From Stephanodiscus triporus (taxonomy: Eukaryota > Bacillariophyta > Thalassiosirophyceae > Thalassiosirales > Thalassiosiraceae): a stretch of 25,931 nt of DNA. Positions 9,754 to 21,615 of this stretch are shown piece by piece. Every line of letters begins with the position of its first letter. The stretch's first letter is position 1. The translations under genes were made by a program, and so were the position numbers. The notes under the pieces were generated by a model. It was given only the letters and a program-made list of their open reading frames with translations. It made no database searches and was not told the origin of the DNA. The stretch is taken from positions 1-25,931 of the forward strand of contig JALLAZ010000073.1 of the NCBI GenBank assembly GCA_036939755.1, written 5' to 3'.

Positions 9754-10210
9754 CGACATGAGAAACTGAAATATTGAATTTATTCTCAGGCTACAATATT
9801 TATTGTATGGCTATGTTGTTGTATTAACGAATCCCCACTTGGCAGATTGGATGAGTTGTCATGTCGATTGTGCATGGATACCATTAAAATAAACTGAAAG
9901 ATTGAATGTATCGCGGGCTAAATTATCATATACAAGGCTATTTATTAATGATTTCCGCTTGGCAGATTGGATGAGTTGTGATGACGTCTCCAGGCCGCCG
10001 AAGAGGTTGTTGTGGCAAGGCAGAACAATCATTGTGGATTTTGGCTTAAGCGGAAATCGCCCACAAGAGTTTCTGCACTGAGCTGGCATGATGTAACGTT
10101 TAATACAGTGTACGCTTATGATAGGGATTATTTATTTGGGCCACACAATCCCTGTGCGCAAGCGTCGATAAGAGTGTACTGCACTATCCCAGTAACACAG
10201 CAGGGGAAAA
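9754..10210. repeat. intergenic region with an imperfect tandem duplication of about 120 bp
   Basis: Between the small protein gene (+) and the 3' end of TRAPPC12 (-). One copy runs from about 9763 to 9863 and the second from about 9891 to 9983. The best part is a 22-bp exact match at 9838..9859 and 9958..9979, offset by 120 bp; the copies start with a shared AAACTGAAA-type motif and differ by an 8-bp indel. An 11-bp inverted pair (GATTTCCGCTT at 9950..9960, its complement at about 10048..10058) overlaps the second copy. No gene is seen. Confidence 0.6.
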
Positions 10211-11765
10211 TCAACCCAATCGAAATGAGTCCATGCTGATATCATGCAAATTGAAGCGTATCGCAACGCGCTGCAAAAGCTGTTTCTTCCGTGCGCATTC
10301 CTCCCCATCAAAACCCAGCTCGTACAAAGTGCACAAATTGAATGTCACGGCCTCGGTTAGGTACAGACATGGATCCTCGCGGATCAACCCTTCCAATTCT
10401 TGAACTGCTAAGTGCATATTCCCCAAGTACAAATGACACAGGGACAGGTTGTTAAGACATTCAACGGTAAGGAACGGCTCGGCATCGAAACCCAACGTTG
10501 GAGACGCCAAATCCTTCCATGTCGGACAGCCCGCGGGGTGGGATAGGGGTGTGGTAGAGAAGAGGACGGGTTCTAATTGAATTTGTCGCTGCCGATCCAG
10601 TGCATCGCGAAAGCAATCGGCGGCCTCGGCGTATTTATGCCTGGCAAATAGGAGCAGGCCCTCGTTGATCCATCGACGCACGTGTACCTGTCGCGTCAGC
10701 GCCGATTCCTTGGTCATGCGAACGAGGGTGCTCATGTTCGGGGGAGGGGGAGGATTCAATCGGGAATGAAACGCGGTCGCGTGCCGACGCACGCCTTCCT
10801 GAATCGCGTCAGCGGCGGATATCGCGCCGGATTGCAAGAGGATGAGCAGCTGACGCGATAGCAATTCCACACGAGCCGCATCGGCGACGACGTCCTTCAT
10901 AAGGGAACGTTCCGCGTCGCTCGCGTTCTCCTCCGAACCGGTCCGGCGGCACCACCACTCCACCTCCCTGCCCACGCCGATCTCCAATCCCTCCATCAAA
11001 TCCTCCAACGACCGCAATGCCAATCTCCATTCCCTCTTCCTAACGTGGGCATTCACCAACGAGTTGTCGATCGTGGCCCTCCAAATCTCCATCCCGGCCG
11101 TATTCCAATGCTCCGTCCGAGTGGCCCTATCTCGCAGGGCGTACAACGCATCGGCGGCCTCGGAATATCCATCGCCGCCGTATTGTAGCTGCTGCGCCGC
11201 GAGTATGCGCATGCCGAACGGCACCCAGGCGGGTTGGCACGGCATCGTCAGGCCCAACGAGGCGACGTCCTTGCCGAGATCGGCGTACCGTCGCAATTTC
11301 ATCAGGGCCACGAAGCGCAGCGAGATCAGCTCGCAGGTATCCCGACGGGGGCCGTCCGCGTCCATCTCGCCATACGACACCACGGCCGCCGCCGCCCCCG
11401 ACGACGACGACGACGATGACGACGACGAGTTCTGGGACGACGCGAATGTCAGCATCTCGGTGTAACACGCTCCGATCCCACGGGCGTCGTCGCCGAGGAG
11501 GGCGTCGTTCGCGACGCCCAGCGCGTCCCCCCAGGCCCTCGTCGACGCGTAAGCGCGGCACCTCGCGAGCGCGGACAGGGAGGGATCGGGTTCGGGCCTC
11601 GGGGATTTCGGCCCGGGATCGCCGTGCGTCGACTCGAGGAAGGCGTCGACCTCCGCGTCGTCGTCGTCGTCGTCGGTCGAACTGTCCCGGCGATGGTGGC
11701 GACGCTGCTGGTGTCGTCGCGGGGGCGTCGCGCCCGTCGACGGACGGGCGGAGGCCGGCCGGTAC

Positions 11766-11796
<31 letters not shown>

Positions 11797-11991
11797 CCGG
11801 ATGGGACGGGGACGCGCCGTCCCCGGGGTGAGGGGAGACGGGCGCATGCGGTCGCCGGTGGGAGGGGGGGGAGGGACGGTGGCCGTCGTCGGGCATCGGG
11901 GAGGCGGAGGACGTCGACGGCGGCGGGCCCCCCGTCATCGCGCCGCCGCTCGCGCGCACGGCGACCCGTCCCGCGGCGCGGGCCGCCGATG

Positions 11992-12023
<32 letters not shown>

Positions 12024-12190
12024 TGCCGTCGAACTCCCGACAGCGACGATGGCGGCACCGTCGCGGGGGGACCGCCCCTCGACGACGACAACGGCGCGGG
12101 GCCTGAATGCGGACCCGTCCCTCCTCCTGCTCCCCCGATGGTGCGGATGGGGGCGGAGCGACCGATGCCGCCGCTTGAGGGAGTAGTCAT
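10211..12190 (-). CDS. TRAPPC12: TRAPP complex subunit 12 (intronless)
   Basis: An ATG at 12190 and a single open frame give 659 residues. The C-terminal third holds TPR-type helical repeats (about 501 to 659) and the family-typical blocks NNLSLCHLYLGNMHLAVQEL and DPCLYLTEAVTFNLCTLYEL, ending RFNLHDISMDSFRLG. TRAPPC12 (TTC15) is a subunit of the metazoan TRAPPIII tethering complex, a Rab GEF complex at the early secretory pathway and in autophagy (family knowledge). The first 185 residues or so are Pro/Ser/Gly-rich low complexity encoded by very GC-rich DNA; homologues need not share them. The N-terminal extent is less certain than the rest, though the frame is open and starts with an ATG facing the divergent neighbour. 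Confidence 0.88.
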
Positions 12191-12499
12191 AGCGTCACTC
12201 TTTACTTACCGCCGGCGGATCGTAGCTCCCCTTCTCCTCATCAAATCAACCACGCCACGGTCGCCTGTTTTTGGTTTTTTTGGTTGGTTTTGGGTTTTGG
12301 TGGTGTTTTGTCGGAAATTTCGGAACTTTCGAATTTTCCTGGGGAAGACGAAAAGAAGCGAAAGATTTATCGCTGATTCAACGTCACGTGAATGTTGTGC
12401 ACAAAATCGCTTTGCCTCCATCCTGTCCGTCCGTTGTGGATGCTTCCTACCTAGCTCCCTCGCTCCCCTCCTCAAGTAGTACAAATCTCAATCGCAACC
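12191..12499. promoter_or_regulatory. divergent promoter region between TRAPPC12 and HEATR5-like genes
   Basis: This 309-bp gap separates two start codons on opposite strands. Positions 12266..12311 contain only G and T on the plus strand, in many GG and GGG runs separated by T tracts. A palindromic G-box CACGTG is at 12385..12390 (within ACGTCACGTG), a typical bZIP/bHLH target. Two trafficking genes could be co-regulated from here (inference). Confidence 0.5.
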
Positions 12500-15400
12500 A
12501 TGGCAGCTGAGGGCGCGGGGGTGGCGGAGGGGGAAGCGCTCGAGAATGAGCATTCCCCGCCCTCATCTGCCGAGGAGGCGGCGGCGCTCGTTGGGGCTGC
12601 CATCTCTTTCGATGCCCTCATGTTCATGTCGTCCCCGAAGGCGGCGGGACATCCCAATCCGCCGCAGGGGATGCATTCAGTTTTCACGGTTCAGACGCCC
12701 GTGCCGAACCAGGTCTTGTTCGTCAGGCTGGTAAATTTGAGAGCATGGCTCAGATGGCACGCGAATGCTTTAGAAGACTCGCCCGGCTTGGATGGCTTGG
12801 ACGATAGCGTGAGTGCAGCCATCGCGCGTGTCGTATGTCGACTTCGGGATGATTTTCACGGAGCGCATAATTTTCTTCTATCCCAACAATCCGTAGATAC
12901 TTACGAATACACGAAATTTCATTTCTCGCTGCTCGTATTCTTAGCAGGTGAACAAGCAATTAGGAATATCGTTCCCCATGACGAAACGGAAGAATTCAAA
13001 AGAACCATTCGACGCTGCACGTTCTATCTTGGCGGTCCTGATGAAGCTTTTGGAGGCGTCTTCTGCCATTGCCAATGGAGAAGTTGGTAACAATGGTCCA
13101 GACGATGCATCTAAGGTGGCCAAAACAGTATCGCCTTCCCCCAGACATTCAAAGCATGGGAATTTACCCAACAAAAATATGAAGCAGCATAGACCGCTGC
13201 CGCCCCTCCTTTCGACGCCCCTGAGAAATGTATGGGTGGAATGTATTTCTCTTTGTCTTGCGTTGGGATGCTCCCTCTCTGGGAATCTACGGATAGATGT
13301 TTACGCTTTTTTGGGGAAAATGATGGAAATCAGCTCCTGGAATCCACGTTCGAAAATGGCCGCAGGAGGAGTTAGACTGGCGACGTTGGAAGTCTTGGGA
13401 CATGCGTGTAAATTGAACACCGACTTGGCGAAGAGAACTGCGCCATATGCATTGGAAATACTTCAGTGCTGCCACAAGGGACTTTTGAGTGGAGGAACAG
13501 GAGAGCCTGGCCATCGAGCCGCCTGCGTAAGAACTGCATGTCAAATGTTGGTGGCATGCCGAAGGGCGGCCAATAGTTCGTTTCTTCGACGTGTTGATGC
13601 ATTTGCAGTTCCAGGTGCGATTGAAGAAATAGTGGCGGTGGAGGCGATTAAATTCATCAGGAGAGCTACAACCGATAAATTCCCGGAGGTTAGGATGAAC
13701 GCAGCAGTGTTTGGCGGGCTTGTCGCGCCATTGCTGATTCGAATCGTCCCTTTTTCGGGATCACAACGGGGTGGTGTGATAAAGGATGGGGATGCTTCTC
13801 CTCTTGTATGGTTGGAAGATGTCACACAAATCGCTGTGCGTAATCTTGACGATGAGAGTGCTGGCGTCGGCACTGCGTGGTCAGCTACGCTAGCGAGATG
13901 CCTCTGTGCGTCCGCAGAGTACAGCGCAAGTGTACGAAATGCCAAATCAGAAGACCAAGCCTCCAAACGCAGCGCTGATGTTGATGATGAAGCCATGTCT
14001 CCTGCTGATGGGCTTGATCTTGCTGGAAAGTTGAAAGCCTTTTCGGAAGCTCGTCGTGCCGTAGCTGCAACCACGGCCTGCACATCTGTGATTTCCACAA
14101 TTGTTTTCCTTGTTACACAGTTTGTAAAGACTGGAGGAGAAACAGTGGCAAGTAAATGTGGGGGGGCATATTCAATCGGAGGGCGTGCATGCAGGATAGG
14201 TTTTGCTGATACGTTGACGGAGTATTTACGTTTGCAGGCGGCTAAGGGCGACTTTCCACTGGTTGAGGCGCTTGGTCCCGTGCTGGAAATGGTTGGAGAG
14301 TCATTTGAGAAGCAAATTCGCAAAAAGGAAGGATCGTTTAATGACATGGATTTCTATGCTCCATCGTCACCGCGCTCACCCGAGAAAAAGCCCCCGGCAT
14401 CATCTATGTTCTTGGCGAAGAATTCGAAGGCAAAGTCAACAGCTGATTCTAGTATTGGACGGTGAGTCAATATCATTGAGCTCTTGTATTTTTCATGACA
14501 AATGAGGACATTCTGACAATTGAATGATATTATATGAAATAGAATGCTCGCATCAAGCGTAGTTAGGAGAGGAATATCAGAGAATCTCTCAGAGTCATCT
14601 CAACTCATGATTTTGCGGCAGCTCACATCAGCTTGTCGCTCATCAGTGAGCTCAATAAGCGCAGATGGAGGCAGTGGTACAAATAGAGGTGCAAATACAG
14701 ATGGTCACAAGCAGCTAAACAGGCATCAACTACAAGTAGCTCTTGTTGAAATTTCGCACTTGATTGTTACCCTTGGGGAGGCTGCTGCGTCCTCTCTCGA
14801 AGACCTCCTGCCAGTACTTCGTGATTCATTATCATATACTGATGCTGGGGTACGGCACGAGGCTTCCGCAGTGTATGCGTCTATTTCGCAAGCTTTCCCA
14901 ACGGAAGGAAGAGACTTTGTCATCGAAAGTCTGGGTACTTTTGGCGCAAATTTGGATGCGATTCAAAGCCTTTCTAGAGTGGCATCAACTTCCTCGCCTG
15001 CACCGAGAAGCAGCAGATTTCGCCTCTCTAATAATGATCAAAACATTGGCACTACCCCGGCATCAGAGCTGATGAAGCATCAAGCGACTTTGCACGGTAA
15101 CGCTCTTGCTGTCTCGATGCTCATGCACGAGTTCCCTCACATAATTGGGGGCGTTGCTACTGTAATTGTCAGCAAAGTCTTTGACGTGATCAGAAAATTA
15201 TTGGATTGTCAATTTAATGAAGACTTTTTGAAGGTAGGCATTGCATTGAATTTCCTTGGCTTTGTTTGCTTGAACTTCGTTGGCTTGGTTTGCGTCTTCA
15301 CTCAGACACACTGCTTCTTCCTCAATGATTTATGTTTTGTAGTTGAATCCAAGCGCCGCCTGCACTTGCATCAGAGCGGGGTATTGCTTGCTATCTGGTG

Positions 15401-18400
15401 CTTTGTCCATGGGTATAGATGCTATTGTACCTCACTACGTCACGACAGTCTTTTCCTTTTGGCAAAACAGTTCGTTCAACATGCTACCAGGAGTGAGCAA
15501 GCTTGCTCCATCATTGGATTTACTTTGGTTAGAAACTATGCTAGCATCAGTTGTTTCTTTCTTGAAATTTAGTCCGGATCTGTTGCTAGCTGTGCCAGAT
15601 GCGCTGACTCGTCTAACAGCACTTCTAGAAAAAGTATTCCCACTGATATCCAGCGGTGGGAGATTTGAGCGAGAAGCTAATGATCACGTTGGTAGTGCGC
15701 GGCTGTCGAGTGCAAGATCTTCAGTCATGGAGGCATATTCTTGGTTGCCTCCAGGATCATTCCCTTTGTCTGCAGATAGGATCTTTTCATTTGCGGCGGC
15801 TCAGATCCAGGTAAGCCTTACCATTGATTTTGTCCTGTTGGCTTCAATCTTTCTGCGATGACTGATTTTGATTTCAGGATTTGAATGGGAGTGAAACCCT
15901 TTGCTCTATTCTCGACAGCCTCGTTAGCAGCGAAGATAATATAATAGAAGCTCGTTCGATCGAACGCGCTTATAGCCCAGGCCAGATTGGTGGCACTGTT
16001 GCACTAGACAACAACATATCAATACGCTCATCAGATGTTGTGCATCATAATGAGAGGGAGGCTGTTTTACATCTCCTTGCGTGGAGAAAGAAGTTTGGTA
16101 ATCGCACTCGTGATGATATTCTTAGTTTGTATCTCCGTGAGGGAGACGAGAACTCTATTCCAACCGCACTTCACGAAGTAGGCACTTGGCGGGTCCCTCA
16201 AGACCCAATAGGCACATCAAACGTGAGACTCCTCGATTCAAGTATTCATGTCTTTGCAGCAACTTTTGGTCTTCAGGATGGTCACACGCAATCGGAAGCT
16301 TTGCGTATGCTAGAAAATTTGTACACTGTCACTCAGGTTGAAAAGTCCAAAGGATTTAATGTCGGTGGCTCCCTTATTGCGGAAAGTCAAGGCAAAGTGA
16401 AGCCGCCCGAGGAAGATGTCACGGCTTCCAATGTTATTGCAACTGTATTGGCATGTCTTCAGGCACTACCGCTCCATGAATCTAATTACGATACCCTCGT
16501 CGACCGAGGGCCTCCATGGATGGAAAAGGCAACGTCTCTTTTGTTACGTTTTCTTCCATCTCCATCTGGTATAATAAGACGTGGTGCCGCCGAAGGCCTC
16601 TCTTTGCTTGCGACGCTTGGAGTGAGCGAAGATGCCCACACACTTCAGAGCACTATCCTTCATTCTCTTGACGAGGTCATGAAAGTGAGCAATGCTGGAG
16701 CAAACCCCAGAACAAATACGGAAACTCTCCCATTCGCTAAGGCGGGCTCATTGCTTGCTTTGGCATGTATTCAGAGAGCAGCAAAAAGGTTGAAGAAAAG
16801 TGTAAGGATATCTGCTACCAGTCATTGTTATTTGCTGTCTTCTTGAACGCATCCTAAGCTGTCCACTTCTCTACATTTTAGGAAGACGAGCGTGCAATAT
16901 CGAGATCGGTTTCACGCGAATCAGTCGAAAGCAGCGAAGGCAAAACGCCAGTTATGATTATGATGACTCGCGTTTTGCCATCGCTAGCCACCCAAAACCT
17001 TGAAGGAGATTCCCTTCTTGCAAGGACGTACGCATTGTAAGCCCCCCTTTCGATACTACTCGCATGCATGATTAATTCTCTCTGCTATTGTCATTTTGTT
17101 TATTGTCAAAACCCGCAGCCAGCTCTAATATCGCGCCGTAATCTATTGTTAGACACTCGTTTGGTGTTCTGATATCGAACTCTATTTTGACCGAAGTATC
17201 TCTTTCTTCTGACCAAGTCCAAATCATATGGAAGGCAGTGGAGAGCGTCGAGACGTCTTTCCTTGGAGCGTGGAGTGCAGTTGTTTCGGAAATCAGCAGA
17301 GGTCGCGAGCGTGAAAAGTTTGAATCATTGCCGGCATTCCTTGCAGTTCTCATACGACTGATGACTACACTGCTACCCTGGCTTGAAGAGCTGAATCACT
17401 TGGACCGTTGGATTGCGAGTCGATTCTCTTGCTACGTTTGCACAGCTTTGGAGTTCAGTTCAAAACATCCATACGTTCTTTTCGAAGGATGTGTTTTCTT
17501 TGAACGTTTGAGTGCAAACGCGGGTCTTGTGAGATTGAATCGTTGTTGTGTTGTCACAACAGACAACTCGGCTGTCACGGCGATGCCGTTTTTGATCTCA
17601 TTACTTCAGTCATCATACTCGAAAGTTGTTGCTGATAGTGAGCATGATTTTTCCAATTGTCACGGCCCTATCGACGCACAACGATCTGCTGTGTTATGCT
17701 TAAAAAAGATGTGTTCTTCGTCAAAGAGTCCAGTGGAGGAGTTCACATTTGATGTAGGAAAGGCATTGTTTTCTTTTCTACACGATCGATGTGGACGACG
17801 GAAATTTCAACACTTTTCCGACTTTCGCTCTCTGGGTAAGAAAAAAGAATGCATTTCAACCGAATTACTTTTGTTGCGTTAACTAACTTCTTACTGCATT
17901 AATATCACTCTTATCTTTTTGGCGCTACAGCTCTGTCTCGTGTAGTCGTCAACTTCTTTGGAGATTGTCAGATGTTGGAAACTGAAGTCATCGCGTTGAT
18001 TCATTCGATTCTTAATGCCCAACTCACGAGGAGGGATAAGAGTCAAGTACCCTTCATCCTACTTGAATGGCTACTATTCTGTAGATATCTTGCTACCGGA
18101 GACTCGTCAAAAGATCTCGAAGATTCTGATTCTCATCTCGAAAATGTTACTTCAACTCAAATGATTATCGAGAGAGCAAGGTTCATTGCTCAAGCCAGTG
18201 CCTCACCTGTTCTAAAATATTCGAACCCGCCCCGTTGGCAACTGAAATGTGTCTCAGCCAATGTAGCGTCAGTGGCAGTGCATGAGCTGTTGGCAATTGA
18301 CGATGAAGATGCAGGCAGTGGCAGTTTATTCAATCTGATATCTGCTCAATTACGATGCGATCTGCTGAGAAAAGAGAACAAGAGATATGGTTTCGAACTT

Positions 18401-20554
18401 CATTCACAACCAATTTTTCACTTGGAGGAGCTAGTGAAAACAGCATGCAGCACATCCACTGCAACATCAAATCACTCTGAGCTCCCATCGGTTCAGATAT
18501 GTGGGCTTAGGCTTTTAGTATCATTGTTTCGTGCTTTCGGCAGCCAATTAGATACCTCAAGCAACGATGGCTCATCCGTGCTCGAGCAGTACTCCTCACA
18601 GATTTTGTCGTCTGTGAAACATGCTCTAAATGCCGAGACACTAGTCAAAGAATCCGTTCCAGGAACTGCATTTCATCGCCTTTTCGCAGCCGGGTGTGAT
18701 GCACTATCTGTTATGATTTCGGAAGAGCTTATTTCAGACCCAATTGCTATGAGACGGCTCTTGCAACCTGTTCTGCCAGCTGCTAAAGAAACTCCCTCTG
18801 TTCAATTTCCTACAGGAGATGGCAGTGAAATTCTATTGATGAGCTCATCTCATGTCACGGACGATTTTCGTTCGTACCCATTGTTCCGACTGTCGAAGTT
18901 GTGCTTCATTGCGAAAGCATCTATGCTTGTCGCACTAAGTGATATCAAACCGTCCACTATCTCCATACTTGCTAGTGAATTAGAAAGGGAAGAAATAGGG
19001 AGGGCTATTCATTGCGCTGCAGCTGCTATTGATGGATTCATACTGCATATCTCTCAAGAAAACGATGCCGCACCTTGCTCTTCTGGTCTGACGTACAAGA
19101 ACACAGCAGATTTGGATGACTCAGTCATCGATGTGATGATCGAGAGTTGGCCGACACTGAGCTCAGCTGCCATTTCATCCATGATCAAAGCAATTAAAGT
19201 CATTGGAAAGGAAAGTGAAGAGCGAACATTTCTGCATCAATGGATCACAAAGCTTACTCCTGTGGCATTGTCTGGGTTGCGAATCTCTCTTTCTAGTCTT
19301 AAATCTGATGGCCGAAAATATTCAGGATTAGAATGTGCAGCTTTGGTTTACGCTGCTCGCCTCATTGTGAAGGGCTTTGAATATGTTGGGGAAGAGTGTA
19401 TATGTCCCTTTGAACTTGGTGATATTGCCAACATTGTGGCAGAGACTGTCATTTTCATGGCTCTTGGTTTGTCGGATTCTGAAGACGGAAACAATCCACT
19501 TTTGTCTAAAGAGTACAAAATCCTCACACAGCAGTCCTGTGCTTTGATCGAAGACTTATGCCAACAATATTCAGCTATCGGTGTAGACGCGTCAATACTT
19601 ACTCGAGCTGTGACAACACCCCTAGTTGCTTTGCAAGAGGGGCGGGCGATGGAGTTTGATATCATTTCTTCATGCCTCAGATCTAGCCAATCACTATTTA
19701 AGTCTCATCCGGAAGACGGTCGGGCAGAATACGAGAAATCATTGATACAGCTGGTGTTGACTTTGTTGCAAGACTCCCTTGGACCAAAGGACATCAATAA
19801 TAATGCAGCATGTTTATCACTCCTTCAAACCTGCTGTGAAAAGTCTCTGATGTCGCGTCAAGAATGGGGTCAAATTGCAATGTTCACAGCTGAGAATGGC
19901 TCGTGGGGTGCGTGGGCTGTAATATGCTCAACACTCCCTACTAGGTATGGGATTTTGTGCAGCATAAGTACGATCAAAACCTCGCTGGGCGATCTGTATG
20001 CTGGGCCTCGTCACACTGCTGCCATAGTTGCATTGAGGACTGAATTGCAGTCTGCTAGTGTCGATGACCCATCGCTAATTTGCCTTGTATTGCAATACGT
20101 GGGCTGTGAGATCCTTCAGCTATTGAGAGCTCACGCGTTGCATCTGCTAGCAGGAAAAGGTTTCGATGAAAATCGCGTCACTGTATGCGCTGAGGCAGTG
20201 AAAATTAATCTCATGGCATTTCAATACCTGAACTCTGTGTCTAAAGACGAAGGTAAAGTTGTCTCGTTCATTCTTACATTATTCGAAATTCTCGTTGAGA
20301 GTATTTCGTTTAATGGAATGCCAAACCACCCTCCTGGCAAAATTGGAGGAGATGAAACCATCGGCAGAATGTGTGCCCAAGTCTTTGTCCATGTTGCCAG
20401 ATCATCTCCTATGCTGTTTAAGTCAACTGTGGCTATGATGTCGACGGAGAGTAGAGCTATGCTTGAGTCAGCTGTGCGTGCGGACATGAGTGGATATGCA
20501 GCGCCAAAGATGGAAACGAAGAAAAAGATCAGTCTCAAGGGCTTCGTGAGGTGA
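12500..20554 (+). CDS. HEATR5: HEATR5/Laa1/SWEETIE-like HEAT-repeat protein (eight exons)
   Basis: Exons: 12500..12892 (or ..12808), 12948..14461, 14543..15233, 15343..15810, 15878..16801, 16882..17036, 17153..17835, 17931..20554, giving about 2455 or 2483 residues (human HEATR5B about 2070, plant SWEETIE about 2200). Frames join exactly at every junction. The protein is almost all alpha-helical HEAT repeats. Family blocks include NPPRWQLKCVSANVASVAVH in exon 8, followed by a long segment aligning with HEATR5 (VLEQYSSQILSSVKHAL), and the ending MFKSTVAMMSTESRAMLESA with a Lys-rich tail KKKISLKGF. HEATR5B/Laa1 binds AP-1 and helps clathrin-coated vesicle traffic between trans-Golgi and endosomes (family knowledge). 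It starts divergently from TRAPPC12 with an AACCATGG start context. The first donor is uncertain; the other borders are consistent. Confidence 0.9.
12893..12947 (+). other. first HEATR5-like intron, donor uncertain
   Basis: A frame change between 12500.. and 12948.. requires an intron ending at the acceptor TTCTTAGCAG (12947). Two donors fit the frame: GTAGAT at 12893 (55-bp intron) or the stronger GTGAGT at 12809 (139-bp intron). The extra 28 residues between them look coding-like, but GTGAGT is the better splice site. Confidence 0.5.
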
Positions 20555-20935
20555 AACAAAGAGATATGAGTATTACACGACTCAACATTTTTTATATCGC
20601 TGCTCAATTGTTGACCTGTTAAAAGACAAGAGCATCCCCCCCCCCCCTAATCTAAAATTAAATAGATCGTTAGACAAATTAATTTACCAAGGTTTTGTCT
20701 CCGTTCCTCCAGTCCAAGAAAGACCTAAATTATCGACATTGCAAAGTCAAGTCGCTGCATCGCTCAAGTAACTTATTACTTATTATTATGATACAAGACT
20801 GCGATAATAATGTGGTAGGAGAATTACTCTAAATAATATTGGTTTGCACAACAAAGGCAACAATCGTACAATAAGTACACTTCGCCTATGTCGCCCCCCC
20901 CCCCCCCCCCCCCGCATTCTCGCTTCAATTATCAT
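20555..20935. other. 3' intergenic region between convergent genes, with poly-C tracts
   Basis: The 381-bp gap between the stops of the HEATR5-like gene (+) and ATP synthase subunit d (-) is AT-rich and holds both 3' UTRs. It contains a 12-C run at 20636..20647 and a 20-C run at 20894..20913. No gene is seen. The long homopolymers may be hard to sequence and their lengths should not be relied on. Confidence 0.6.
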
Positions 20936-21615
20936 TTACTTCAAAGTGTCCTTGAACCATTCCCTCTTCTCAATCTCCGTCTCGACCTCATCGGCAATAT
21001 CAGGGTAAACCTCCTTCATGTCACTGATGGACGTTTCCCTCGATGTCTTGTTCATCCTAAGGAAGGCGATCTCCCTCTCGCAGTCCTCGATCATCTCTTG
21101 CGTGAACGCCAACCCCGCCTTGGCGTCCTCGATGAGCTGGGCCTTCGCCGCTTGGTCCTCCGCGCTCCACTCGTACTTGAGGGGGGGGGGGGACGACGAG
21201 GAGTACAACGCCTCGAGGGCCTCGACGAGGGACACGTCGCGGACGGATTTCTTGGCGGAGGCGAAGTCGATGGGCGCGGGTGGGGCGGAGTACTTCTCGG
21301 CCATCGACTCGGCCTTGGCCGTCCACGCGCGGAAGCCGGCGACCATGGCGGAGAGTTCCTGGTCTCCTCTGAAGACGGGGGATGACCTATTGAATGGAGG
21401 GGAAAGTGAGAGTGTGCAGCGTGGGCGAGGAGTGGTGAGTGCAGCGGACGGCGAGGGGCGACACAACACCCAGCGAGGGCGGGGAATTAATTCACATTGC
21501 CTCCGCGGATAAAATGATTGAAAATTCGCAAAAAGAACGAGGGCTGTCCCTGATCTTACCAATCTACACTGGAGAGGCGCTGGGCCGTTCGCCTGATCGC
21601 TCCGGAAAAGCTCAT
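20936..21615 (-). CDS. ATP5PD: mitochondrial ATP synthase peripheral-stalk subunit d (two exons)
   Basis: Exons 21615..21560 and 21386..20936 give 168 residues (human subunit d about 161). Exon 1 starts ATG-AGC-TTT and encodes a basic, Ser-rich mitochondrial-type presequence (SFSGAIRRTAQRLSS) followed by Val-Asp and the first two bases of a Trp codon, completed by exon 2. The resulting VDW resembles the family's N-terminal IDW. Later regions match the family: FRAWTAKAESM, PPAPIDFASAKKSV, and a helical C-terminal half ending in the YPDIADEVE segment. Subunit d links the b stalk and OSCP in the F1Fo enzyme of the inner mitochondrial membrane (family knowledge). It is divergent from AP-4 epsilon with a 285-bp gap. 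The subfamily call is from sequence resemblance alone. Confidence 0.8.
21387..21559 (-). other. intron of the ATP synthase subunit d gene
   Basis: On the minus strand the donor is GATTG|GTAAGA at 21559 and the acceptor is CAATAG before 21386. The 173-bp intron splits a Trp codon (TG|G). It places the presequence on a 56-nt first coding exon. Confidence 0.8.

Noticed and set aside
11416..12186. 256-codon plus-strand ORF opposite TRAPPC12
   Set aside because: Arg/Thr-rich composition with no domain; it is explained by the GC-rich minus-strand coding sequence of TRAPPC12.
14940..17925. E2F consensus sites at 14940..14947 and 17918..17925
   Set aside because: One lies in an exon and one at an intron end; about three matches are expected by chance in the window.
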